Shown here piece by piece: positions 32,353 through 40,371 of a DNA stretch of 64,000 nucleotides (position 1 is the first letter of the stretch; the number at the start of each line of letters is the position of its first letter). The stretch spans positions 1,364,001 to 1,428,000 of the forward strand of contig CAVTWH010000010.1 of assembly GCA_963738365.1 (NCBI GenBank), read 5' to 3'. This stretch comes from CAVTWH01 sp963738365 (GTDB lineage Bacteria > Actinomycetota > Actinomycetes > Mycobacteriales > Micromonosporaceae). The translations under genes and the position numbers were made by a program. Under the pieces are notes generated by a model that had not been told where the DNA came from, did no database searches, and was given only the letters and a program-made list of their open reading frames with translations.

Positions 32353-32416
32353 TGTCGGCATGAACCTCCTCCGGGCAGTCAGGACCACCGGAACGCCGGG
32401 CACGGGGACGGCCCTG

Positions 32417-33010
32417 TCAACGGAGGGGGCGGCGGCCCTGAACAAGTAGTTCTTCGCCGTTGCCGCCCGGCTCCCAGACGGCGGTCAGGTCGATGAAGCC
32501 TGCCTCGGTCAGGGACGGCAGCAGCCGGGTATCGAACTCCCGTCCGGCGTTGCCGCCGTCAGCGAGGACGGCGTGTTCGGTAATCCCGAAGGCCACCGCA
32601 CCACCCGGTCGCAGCAGCTGGAATACGCGGGACAGGGACGCCGGCAGCGGCTGCCACAGCTGGACATTGTTCACCGCGCAGATCGCGTCGATGCTCCCGG
32701 CGGGCAACGTGATGGTCTCCGCGGTGGCTCCGATCAGCTCGACCCGGTCCGCGAACTGGCGTATCCGTGCTGCGGCCTGGGTGCGCATCACGGGCGAGGG
32801 TTCGACCCCGATGACGCGCCCATGGGGCAGTGCCTCGGCCAGTAGCCGCAATCCCACTCCAGGGCCCGGCCCGAACTCCACCACTGTTTCGTCGCCACCC
32901 AACGTGAGCGCGGCCACGACGCGGCGGGTCAACTGTGCGTTGCGGCGCGCCATCCTGCGGCCGATGAGACGGCCGAGCAGGCCGCGTGGATGGGCAAACT
33001 GCGTAGACAT
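32417..33010 (-). CDS. Class I SAM-dependent methyltransferase
   Basis: 197 residues with the SAM-binding glycine motif VVEFGPGPGVGLRLL, the acidic end of the second strand GVEPSP, and the motif-IV-like ICAVNNVQLWQ followed by LLRPGGAVAFG. It methylates an unknown substrate. The ATG at 33010 is the natural start of the Rossmann region; further upstream codons look non-coding. Neighbours give no clue. Confidence 0.88.
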   Translation of the reverse strand: MSTQFAHPRGLLGRLIGRRMARRNAQLTRRVVAALTLGGDETVVEFGPGPGVGLRLLAEALPHGRVIGVEPSPVMRTQAAARIRQFADRVELIGATAETITLPAGSIDAICAVNNVQLWQPLPASLSRVFQLLRPGGAVAFGITEHAVLADGGNAGREFDTRLLPSLTEAGFIDLTAVWEPGGNGEELLVQGRRPLR

Positions 33011-33112
33011 CACGCGTTCACCCTGCCATCCACAGGCCACTCCAGTCATCCCCCAGCGGCGCTGGGGCCATTGGTGGTTCACCACAGCCCACCACACGAC
33101 CACGGCAACGCA

Positions 33113-33149
33113 CTGTTCCGATCGGCAACGTACCTGCCGATCGGAACAG
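33113..33149 (-). terminator. Hairpin after small secreted protein gene
   Basis: A perfect 15-bp stem (arms 33113-33127 and 33135-33149) with a 7-nt loop is about 60 bp past the stop of the secreted protein on the minus strand. The rest of 33011-33206 shows no gene. Confidence 0.7.
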
Positions 33150-33206
33150 CTCACCCGGTGCCGGGCCGACGCGGGTCACCGTGCGGTCCGGCGGGTGGGG
33201 CGCCGG

Positions 33207-33749
33207 TCAGAAGACCATGGTGGCGATTGTCCAGTCCTGCGCCCTGAACGACGAGGCACCGTTGACAAGCGCCACCTGCACCTCGATATAGGCGCTGGTG
33301 CCGGCGAACCCGCTCCAGTAGCGCTCGATGCTGCGGGCGCCCCAGGTCTCGTTGTTCCCGTCCCACTGCCAGACGAAGTTGCTGCCGTCGGCCGGCGCGA
33401 GCTCATAGCCGCTTGCCAGGATGCGGACCGAGCACCAGCCGTCCCAGCCGCCGCTCTGGCACTGGCTCTGGGCGGAGAACCGGACGTCGATACCGCCTTG
33501 GTTGTTCTGGTTCCAGTTCACCGACTGGGTCGCGATGGTGTGCCACCCTCCGCCGGTGACGTAGCCCGTCGAGGCGGTGTCGGAGGTGATATTGATGGCG
33601 TTGAAGGAGGGGCCGGACGAGTAGGCTCGACCGGTCGCGGCGTGCGCGACGCCGATGCCGACGGAGACGCCCGCGACAGCCGTGGCCAGCGCCGTGGTTG
33701 CCATAATGAGGATCTTGGCGGGCTTGCTGCGTCCAGACAGGACACGCAT
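33207..33749 (-). CDS. Small secreted protein of unknown function
   Basis: 180 residues. A signal peptide ends near GVAHAATG. The mature part is rich in Trp, Ser, Gly and Asn (GGGWHTIATQSVNWNQNNQGG; shown as motif start GGGWHTIATQSVNWNQ) with two cysteines that could pair. It looks like a beta-rich extracellular domain. AAGGAG stands before the ATG at 33749. No family is recognised. Confidence 0.75.
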   Translation of the reverse strand: MRVLSGRSKPAKILIMATTALATAVAGVSVGIGVAHAATGRAYSSGPSFNAINITSDTASTGYVTGGGWHTIATQSVNWNQNNQGGIDVRFSAQSQCQSGGWDGWCSVRILASGYELAPADGSNFVWQWDGNNETWGARSIERYWSGFAGTSAYIEVQVALVNGASSFRAQDWTIATMVF

Positions 33750-34073
33750 GGTGGACTCCTTCTGCCCGACCTGGTCGGGCACCTTGAGATTGCTGCAGGT
33801 AGGCCGGCTTGAAGCGGACGGTACGTAGCGCGCCTGCGGTCGAATCGAAGTCGTCGGACGATGTCGACTCGAATTTGTTGTGGCCAACAACATCTAAGAG
33901 ATTGATGAAACCGTATGCATGCCCATGGTGGCGGGCAATGGGTCGGGTGACCTGAAACGGCACGGGACAGCACCGGGACAGCTGTCACAGGTGAGGCTGG
34001 GTCACGGGGCCGGGTCGCGTGGCGGTGACCGTCCAACATCGCGCTCCGTGCCGGCGCCTGGATGTCGGGCTTG
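33750..34073. other. Intergenic region with operator-like dyad
   Basis: No gene is visible. A dyad TGTTGT-5-ACAACA lies at 33876-33892 within a stretch less GC-rich than its flanks; it is about 130 bp upstream of the secreted-protein start and could be its operator. Nothing else is seen. Confidence 0.4.
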
Positions 34074-34880
34074 TCAACGGGTCAGCACGCGCCAGAGGGT
34101 GCGGGTATGGACGATGCTGAAGCCGAGACGTTGCAGGTTGGCTTGGCTGGCTGAGCCGAAGGCGGTGGTCACGACTACCTGCCGGCCGGCGGCGTCGTGC
34201 AGGCGCCGTCGGATCAGGGCGCTCTGGCAGCCCTGGTTGCGCATGGCTGGGATTGTCGCGGCGCCGGCGAAGTAGCTGCGCTGCCCGGTGGTGTAGAGCG
34301 TGCCGGCTGCGGCCGGTCGATCGTCGACGTAGGCGAGGTATCGGCGCAGCCGTGGTGACCGGTGTTCGATCGCCATCATGGTCTGCGCTGGCGTGGCTGT
34401 GTCACCGGTCAGCCCGTAGCCGTTGAACAGGGTGCTGAGGTAGACGGTGTCGTCGCCGCCGGCCGGCACCTCGCGTACCTGTATGCGAGGGTCCGGATCG
34501 GTCGTCCGGGAGGGTGGACCGGGGTTGGCCTGCATGGTGACGTTGACTTCGGCGGCGTAGAAGCCGGCGTGGGCAAGGTGCCGTCCCAGCGTCGCGGATG
34601 CGTCGCCGGCCCAGACTTCGATGAGCGGCAGCAGAGCCGCGTCGGTGTAGAAGCCGCAGATGGCCGCCAGCTGGTCGAGGTCGTCGGTGGTGAAGCCCCG
34701 AGCCTTGTTGTAGGCGGGATGCCCGGGCAGTGCGGCAAGCCGGGTCGCGGTGGTGCGCCCGAAGCGGGCCTTGGCCGCCCCGAGACCGGGATCGGTGACC
34801 GCGCGGGCAAAGTCTTCGTCGATCTTGTCGGTGATGACGACTTCGGCCTCGTCGGCGGGGTGCCCCATACCGGCAATCAT
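34074..34880 (-). CDS. GNAT-family acetyltransferase
   Basis: About 268 residues. The C-terminal GNAT domain has AAGTLYTTGQRSYFAGAATI and the acetyl-CoA pyrophosphate loop AMRNQGCQSALIRRRL (R-x-x-G-x pattern), then LGFSIVHTRTLWRVL. An N-terminal region of ~130 residues precedes it. The start is uncertain: ATG at 34880 or 34868. The acceptor substrate is unknown. Confidence 0.82.
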   Translation of the reverse strand: MIAGMGHPADEAEVVITDKIDEDFARAVTDPGLGAAKARFGRTTATRLAALPGHPAYNKARGFTTDDLDQLAAICGFYTDAALLPLIEVWAGDASATLGRHLAHAGFYAAEVNVTMQANPGPPSRTTDPDPRIQVREVPAGGDDTVYLSTLFNGYGLTGDTATPAQTMMAIEHRSPRLRRYLAYVDDRPAAAGTLYTTGQRSYFAGAATIPAMRNQGCQSALIRRRLHDAAGRQVVVTTAFGSASQANLQRLGFSIVHTRTLWRVLTR

Positions 34881-35034
34881 CCTCGACAGAACCCGCTGCG
34901 GTCGCAGGTCAGAGCCGGGGACGGATTCGTTCGATTCGTGGTACACCTGGCAACACCGCGTCCGGAGTGGAAGTTGGCCATGGTGGGCCGGGGTGCGGCT
35001 GGCTAGAGTCGTGGACGTACGCGGAGGAGGAAGC

Positions 35035-36153
35035 ATGGCTGCACGCTCGCTGGCGCCGTTTCGAGCCGATCATGTAGGTAGTCTCCTGCGGCCGCAGCAG
35101 CTGCTGCAGGCCAGGCGGGAACGGGCCGCGCAACAGATCTCCGCCGAGGAGCTGCGGGCCGTCGAGGACGAGGCGATCCGCGCCGTGGTCGCGATGCAGG
35201 AGGAGGTGGGGCTCCAGTCGGCGACCGACGGGGAGTTCCGGCGTACCTCCTGGCACATGGACTTCATCTACCAGCTGGGCGGCGTGCACCGGGCGGACGA
35301 GAACCTCACGGTGCAGTTCTTCAACGACGCCGGTACGCTCGAATTCACCTCGGCCGCCCTGCGCATCGACGGCCGGGTCACGCTGCCGGACACCATTTTC
35401 GGTGATGCCTTCCGGTTCCTGAAGGAGCAGGCGAAGCACGCCACCCCGAAACTGACCATCCCGTCGCCGAGCATGGTGCACTACCGGGGCGGCCGTGCGG
35501 CCATCGACCCCGACGTCTACCCGGAGCTGGACGAATTCTGGCGGGACCTGTCCGCGGCGTACGCGCAGGAGGTCCAGCGCCTGGGCGAACTGGGCTGCAC
35601 CTACCTGCAGCTCGACGACACAAGCCTGGCCTACCTCAACGATCCGCGGCAACGGGAGCTGGTTGCCCGCCAGGGCGGCGACCCCGAGCACCAGCACGAG
35701 CGGTATATCCGGCAGATCAACGAGGCGCTGCGGGGGCGACCGCCGCAGCTGCGGGTGACCACCCACATGTGTCGGGGCAACTTCCGGTCCTCCTGGGCCG
35801 CCGAGGGCGGGTACGACTTCGTAGCCGAGGCGCTGTTCACCAACCTCGACGTCGACGGCTTCTTTCTGGAGTACGACGACGCGCGCTCCGGTGACTTCGC
35901 CCCGCTGCGCTTCGTGCCGCCGGGCAAGTGTGTGGTGCTCGGGCTGGTCACCACCAAGCGCGGCGCGCTGGAGAGCAAGGACGAGCTCAAGCGCCGCATC
36001 GACGAGGCGAGCCGGTACGTACCGCTCGACCAGCTCTGCCTCTCGCCACAGTGCGGCTTCTCCTCGACCGTGGAAGGCAACGCGCTCAGCTACGACGAGC
36101 AGGTCGCCAAGCTGCGACTGATCGTGGAGACGGCGCAGGAGGTGTGGGGCTGA
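35035..36153 (+). CDS. MetE C-terminal-like (cobalamin-independent) methyltransferase
   Basis: 372 residues, only the C-terminal half of MetE, as in YxjG/YxjH proteins. These transfer methyl groups to homocysteine or related thiols. Zinc ligands are visible: HMCRGN (His, Cys) and the later SPQCGFSS cysteine; the start has FRADHVGSLLRP. GGAGGAGG precedes the ATG at 35035. It could regenerate methionine, but it is about 12 kb from the chlorinase cluster and a link is doubtful. Confidence 0.87.
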   Translation: MAARSLAPFRADHVGSLLRPQQLLQARRERAAQQISAEELRAVEDEAIRAVVAMQEEVGLQSATDGEFRRTSWHMDFIYQLGGVHRADENLTVQFFNDAGTLEFTSAALRIDGRVTLPDTIFGDAFRFLKEQAKHATPKLTIPSPSMVHYRGGRAAIDPDVYPELDEFWRDLSAAYAQEVQRLGELGCTYLQLDDTSLAYLNDPRQRELVARQGGDPEHQHERYIRQINEALRGRPPQLRVTTHMCRGNFRSSWAAEGGYDFVAEALFTNLDVDGFFLEYDDARSGDFAPLRFVPPGKCVVLGLVTTKRGALESKDELKRRIDEASRYVPLDQLCLSPQCGFSSTVEGNALSYDEQVAKLRLIVETAQEVWG

Positions 36154-36177
36154 CGCACAGCCCGCCGGGGACGGAGT

Positions 36178-36193
36178 GCCCGCCACAGCGGGC
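36178..36193 (+). terminator. Weak hairpin after MetE-like gene
   Basis: A 6-bp stem with a 4-nt loop within a longer partly paired region. It may end the MetE-like transcript, but lacks a T-run. The rest of 36154-36307 shows no gene. Confidence 0.35.
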
Positions 36194-36307
36194 GCCACGG
36201 CGGGTCTGTCGGTACCGTCATGGCATGTGTGTGCGGTACTCCACGGTGCTCCAGCGGCCGGCGCCCCGGCCGGGCGTCGCAGGCGCGCTGCGCTGCCCGC
36301 CGCCGCG

Positions 36308-38518
36308 ATGACGGCGCCGAGCCGCCGGGAGACGCGCGAGCTGCTGGCCCGGGCGGCCCAGGCACAGGCCCAAGCCGAAGCGATTGTCGAGATTCTCGGC
36401 TCGGCCCGTGCGGAGGTCGTCGAGGCGTACGCGATCGCGAGTGAGCCCCAGGTCTGGACCGCGATCGGGAAGATGTCGATCGAGGCGGTCAAGGACACTG
36501 TGGACGGTCGGGCCCGGCTGGACGCGCTGCCGGCACACGGCATCCACTCGGTCGCCGACGTGCTCCGGGCCGGTCCGCAGCGCCTGATCGGCGTACCCGG
36601 CATCGGCGAAGGCACGGCACGCCGGACCATCCAGGCTGCCGAGCAACTCAAGCGTGCGGCGCGGGACTCGCTGCAGTTCCGGATCGAGTTCGACCCGAAG
36701 AACCCGGACATCACCCGGTTGCTGCGGGCGCTGGCCAGGTGGGGTGCGGTGTGGCAGGCGGCCGGGGTACACGAGGCCGACGCCGGGCGGGTCGCCGCGG
36801 AGTTGGCCAGGCAGCGGCCGATCGCCGAACCGGCCGCGACGGGACGCATCCGTCGGCTGTTCATGCGGGCCGGGGACAAGGCCGTCGCTGACGACGCGAC
36901 CCGGCGGGTACGGACGCTGCTGGACACCGTCGACTCCAGTGGCCTGCTGCTGGCCGCCGAGCAGGTACGCGCGGTCCGCACGCCGAAGGACAAGCAGGTC
37001 TGGCGCGACTTCGAACAGCACTCGGCGGACTACTACGGCCTGCTCAGCCAGGTGGTCGGCCTCGGCGGCGACGTCGCTGCGAGCGAGGGCTACCTGCCCG
37101 CCGACATCGTCGAACGGGTCGGGGCGCAGCAGCTGGACACCTCCCGGCTCAACCCGGGCCTGCGGCTGCGCGGCTACCAGTCGTTCGGTGCCCGGTTCGC
37201 GCTGGTCCAGCGGCGGGTCGTGCTGGGCGACGAGATGGGGCTGGGCAAGACGGTCCAGGCCATCGCCGCGATGGCCCATCTGGCCGCCCGGGGCGCCACC
37301 CACTTCCTCGTGGTCTGCCCGGCCAGCGTACTGATCAACTGGGCTCGCGAGATCGCCCGGCACTCGACGATTCCGGTCGTCAGCCTGCACGGCCACGGCC
37401 GGGCGCGGGCGGCGGCCCGATGGCGGGACTCCGGCGGCGTCGGCGTGGTCACCTTCGGCTCGCTGGGCGCGCTCGGATCCCCACTGCCCAGGCCGGCACT
37501 GCTGGTCGTCGACGAGGCGCACTACGTGAAGAACCCCGGCGCGAAGCGGTCGCAGGCGGTCAACCGGGTCGCGGCGGAGTCCGACCGGGTGCTGTTCCTC
37601 ACCGGTACGCCGATGGAGAACCGGATCGACGAGTTCCGGTCCCTGATCGAACACCTGCGGCCGGAGGTGGCCGCCGGGATGGGGCCTGAGCACGCGGCGA
37701 TCAGCGTCGAGGCGTTCCGGCGCGCGGCGGCGCCGGTCTACCTGCGCCGCAATCAACCCGACGTGCTGACCGAACTGCCGGAGCTGGTCCAGGTCGACGA
37801 ATGGGAGGAGTTCGGGGCCCAGGACGGGGCCGCCTACCGGGCCGCCGTGCGGGACGGCAACTTCATGGCCATGCGCCGGGCCGCGTTCGCCGTTCGCCGG
37901 CCGCACGACTCGGCGAAACTGACCCGCCTGCTCGAACTGGCCCAGGAGGCGATGGCCAACGATCGCAACGTCGTGGTCTTCTCCTACTTCCGCGACGTGC
38001 TGGCCGCGGTGGGCGCCGCGCTCGGTACGCACGCCCGCGGGCCGATCACCGGCTCGACGCCGGTCGCCGACCGGCAGCGCATCGTGGACGAGTTCACCGC
38101 CTCGTCGAAGCCCGCCGTGCTGGTGTGTCAGATCGAAGCCGCCGGGGTGGGCGTGAACATCCAGGCGGCCTCGGTGGTGATCCTCTGCGAGCCGCAGGTC
38201 AAGCCGTCGATCGAGGCCCAGGCCGTCGCCCGGGCCCACCGGATGGGACAGGTGCGCACCGTCCAGGTGCACCGGCTGCTGATCGCCGACTCGGTCGACG
38301 AGCGGATGATCGAGATCCTCGGCTCGAAGGCACAGCTCTTCGACGCCTACGTCCGGCACAGCACCATCGCCCAGGCCGCACCGGGCGCTGTGGACATCAC
38401 CGAGGTACAGCTGGCCCGGATGATCGTGGCGCAGGAGCAGCAGCGACTCGCCGACGCGCCGCAGCCGCCCCGCCGGCTGGTCGGCACCACGATGTCCGCC
38501 CAGCGGACCCGCCCGTAG
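36308..38518 (+). CDS. SNF2-family DEAD/DEAH helicase-like ATPase
   Basis: 736 residues. A helix-hairpin-helix (LIGVPGIGEGTARRTIQAA, about 95-115) stands in the N-terminal third. The SNF2 core has Walker A GDEMGLGKT, the DEAH box VVDEAHYVKNPGA, motif III FLTGTPMENR, and C-terminal motifs VCQIEAAGVGVNIQ and ARAHRMGQVRTVQVHRL. It should move along or remodel DNA, perhaps in repair. The ATG at 36308 is chosen because upstream codons overlap a hairpin. It stands alone; no restriction or phage-defence partner is seen. Confidence 0.93.
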   Translation: MTAPSRRETRELLARAAQAQAQAEAIVEILGSARAEVVEAYAIASEPQVWTAIGKMSIEAVKDTVDGRARLDALPAHGIHSVADVLRAGPQRLIGVPGIGEGTARRTIQAAEQLKRAARDSLQFRIEFDPKNPDITRLLRALARWGAVWQAAGVHEADAGRVAAELARQRPIAEPAATGRIRRLFMRAGDKAVADDATRRVRTLLDTVDSSGLLLAAEQVRAVRTPKDKQVWRDFEQHSADYYGLLSQVVGLGGDVAASEGYLPADIVERVGAQQLDTSRLNPGLRLRGYQSFGARFALVQRRVVLGDEMGLGKTVQAIAAMAHLAARGATHFLVVCPASVLINWAREIARHSTIPVVSLHGHGRARAAARWRDSGGVGVVTFGSLGALGSPLPRPALLVVDEAHYVKNPGAKRSQAVNRVAAESDRVLFLTGTPMENRIDEFRSLIEHLRPEVAAGMGPEHAAISVEAFRRAAAPVYLRRNQPDVLTELPELVQVDEWEEFGAQDGAAYRAAVRDGNFMAMRRAAFAVRRPHDSAKLTRLLELAQEAMANDRNVVVFSYFRDVLAAVGAALGTHARGPITGSTPVADRQRIVDEFTASSKPAVLVCQIEAAGVGVNIQAASVVILCEPQVKPSIEAQAVARAHRMGQVRTVQVHRLLIADSVDERMIEILGSKAQLFDAYVRHSTIAQAAPGAVDITEVQLARMIVAQEQQRLADAPQPPRRLVGTTMSAQRTRP

Positions 38519-38568
38519 TGACCGGGCTGGTTCGTCGAGCCATCCGGTACGCCTGCAAGGATCGCGGC

Positions 38569-39111
38569 ATGTCCAGCGACCGCCTCATCCGCATCCACAG
38601 CGCCCAGTTCCAGGCCATGGCCGAGCGGGTGCTGCGGGTCACTGAGCTGACCTCCCGCCTGAACGTGCTGCCCTTCCTCGATGAAGCCGGCAAGGCCGCG
38701 CTGTTCGAACAGATCCCCGGCCGACCGTTGCCGGCGAGGGCCACGATCTATCCGCCGTTCTCCACCGACCACGGTCTTCACCTGGACCTCGGCGAGCGCG
38801 TATTCATCAACCAGAACTGCACGTTTCTGGACTATGCCGGCATCCGGCTCGGCGAGCGCGTGATGGTCGGCCCGAAGGTCACGTTCATCACTGTCGGTCA
38901 CCCGGTCGATCCTGGACAGCGACGGGAGTGGCTCAGTGGCGGGCCTATCGACGTGGCGGAGAACGTGTGGATCGGCGCCGGTGCCACGATCCTGCCCGGC
39001 GTCAGTATCGGCCGCGACGCTGTGGTCGCCGCTGGCGCGGTTGTCGCCGATGACGTTCCGGCGGCGAGCCTGGTGACCGGCGGCAAGGCCACCGTGCGAC
39101 GAACGTGGTGA
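38569..39111 (+). CDS. Sugar O-acetyltransferase (left-handed beta-helix)
   Basis: 180 residues of the maltose/galactoside acetyltransferase group (LacA/Maa). The hexapeptide repeat core includes NQNCTFLDYAGIRLGERVMVG, with the catalytic His region TFITVGHPVDPGQR, then VWIGAGATILPGVSIGRDAVVAAGAVV. It transfers acetyl from acetyl-CoA to a sugar. The ATG at 38569 gives the normal length. The acceptor is unknown. Confidence 0.9.
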   Translation: MSSDRLIRIHSAQFQAMAERVLRVTELTSRLNVLPFLDEAGKAALFEQIPGRPLPARATIYPPFSTDHGLHLDLGERVFINQNCTFLDYAGIRLGERVMVGPKVTFITVGHPVDPGQRREWLSGGPIDVAENVWIGAGATILPGVSIGRDAVVAAGAVVADDVPAASLVTGGKATVRRTW

Positions 39112-39210
39112 CAACCGCCGCCTGAGTGGTGTCCGGATCCGGGTTGCCCCGCTGTGGCACGATCAGTCAGGTTCCCGTCCACCAGAGTTCGTCCGAGAGC
39201 GAGGACCTTG

Positions 39211-39909
39211 GTGAAGGCCGACCACTACGACAGCTTCGCCGAGAGCTACTCGACGGACAACGAGTCGAACCTCTTCAATGCCTACTACGAGCGGCCCGCG
39301 ATGATCGACCTCGCCGGGGACGTCAACGGTCGTCGGGTCCTCGATGTCGGGTGTGGCTCCGGGCCACTGTCGGCAGCGCTGCGTGCCAAGGGCGCCATCG
39401 TGACCGGCTTCGACTCCAGCCCGGCGATGATCGAGCTGGCGCGGCAGCGGCTGGGTGACGGCGCGGCGCTGCACGTGGCCGACCTCAGCCAGCCACTCCC
39501 GTTCGCCGACGGTGCGTTCGATGACGTGGTGGTGTCCCTCGTTCTGCACTACCTGCGCGACTGGACGGCACCCCTGGCTGAGCTGCGGCGCATTCTGAAG
39601 CCAGCCGGCCGCCTGCTGCTGTCGGTGAACCATCCCGTCATCTACAAGCTGGCCGAGCCGAGCGCCGACTACTTCGCCGTCACGCAGTTTTCGGAGGAGT
39701 ACACCTTCAACGGCCACAGCGCGGTGCTGACGTACTGGCATCGGCCGTTGCACGCCATGGCGGCCGCGTTCACCGAGGCCGGCTTCCGCCTCTCGGTCAT
39801 CGCAGAACCGCCCTTCTCCCCGGACACGCCGCGCGAGCTCGTGCCGCCCCCATTCCAGGACCGGACGGCGTTCCTGTCCTTCATCTTCTTCGTCCTCGAA
39901 GCAGGCTGA
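39211..39909 (+). CDS. Class I SAM-dependent methyltransferase
   Basis: 232 residues with VLDVGCGSGPLSAALRAKG as SAM motif I, GFDSSPAMIELAR, and LSLVLHYLRDW-like VVSLVLHYLRDWTAPL, close to UbiE/Tam-type enzymes. The GTG at 39211 follows GAGGACC. It precedes a VOC protein by 35 bp, but they may not be related. Substrate unknown. Confidence 0.88.
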   Translation: MKADHYDSFAESYSTDNESNLFNAYYERPAMIDLAGDVNGRRVLDVGCGSGPLSAALRAKGAIVTGFDSSPAMIELARQRLGDGAALHVADLSQPLPFADGAFDDVVVSLVLHYLRDWTAPLAELRRILKPAGRLLLSVNHPVIYKLAEPSADYFAVTQFSEEYTFNGHSAVLTYWHRPLHAMAAAFTEAGFRLSVIAEPPFSPDTPRELVPPPFQDRTAFLSFIFFVLEAG

Positions 39910-39944
39910 GTACCCGATCGGGCGGCGCTGATAGCCTTGCCGCC

Positions 39945-40325
39945 ATGCATCGCAGTCGCCTGGTCGGGATCCTCATCGACACGCCTGCCGCACAGGTCGA
40001 CGCCGCGGTGGACTTCTGGTCCGCCGCGCTGGGTGCCCAGGCCTATCCGGCGCCGGGCGAGGAGCAGTTCACCGTCCTGATCGACGCCGCACCCGGCCTG
40101 TTCACCGTGGTCCAGGCAGTCGATGACGCGCCGCGCTACCACGTCGACATCGAGACCGACGACCTGGCGGCGGAGGTGGCCCGCCTGACGGCGCTGGGCG
40201 CGGAGCTGGTGACCCGCTGGAAAGATGCCTTCACGCTCCGCGCACCAGGCGGTCACCTGCTCTGCGTGGTGCCCGTGCACAGCGAGCCCGAGACGTTTGC
40301 CGGCTCGGCGCGCACCTGGCCCTGA
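39945..40325 (+). CDS. VOC-superfamily (glyoxalase-like) protein
   Basis: 126 residues with the beta-alpha-beta-beta pattern of VOC proteins: VDFWSAALGAQAYPAPGEEQF, HVDIETDDLAAEVARLTALGA and DAFTLRAPGGHLLCVVP. Metal ligands cannot be fixed with confidence. Members include glyoxalases, dioxygenases and antibiotic-binding proteins. Function unknown. Confidence 0.85.
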   Translation: MHRSRLVGILIDTPAAQVDAAVDFWSAALGAQAYPAPGEEQFTVLIDAAPGLFTVVQAVDDAPRYHVDIETDDLAAEVARLTALGAELVTRWKDAFTLRAPGGHLLCVVPVHSEPETFAGSARTWP

Positions 40326-40371
40326 ACGGATCCGGCGAGCCGGGCACCACCACATGCGGGCGCCGCCGTGG

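Noticed and set aside
35035..36153. MetE-like gene as a member of the chlorinase pathway
   Set aside because: It could recycle methionine, but lies 12 kb away behind unrelated genes.
36218..38359. Long minus-strand frame opposite the SNF2 gene
   Set aside because: Pure shadow of the helicase gene; no start signal and no motif.
36308..38518. SNF2 helicase as part of a phage-defence island
   Set aside because: No nuclease, methylase or known defence partner is adjacent.
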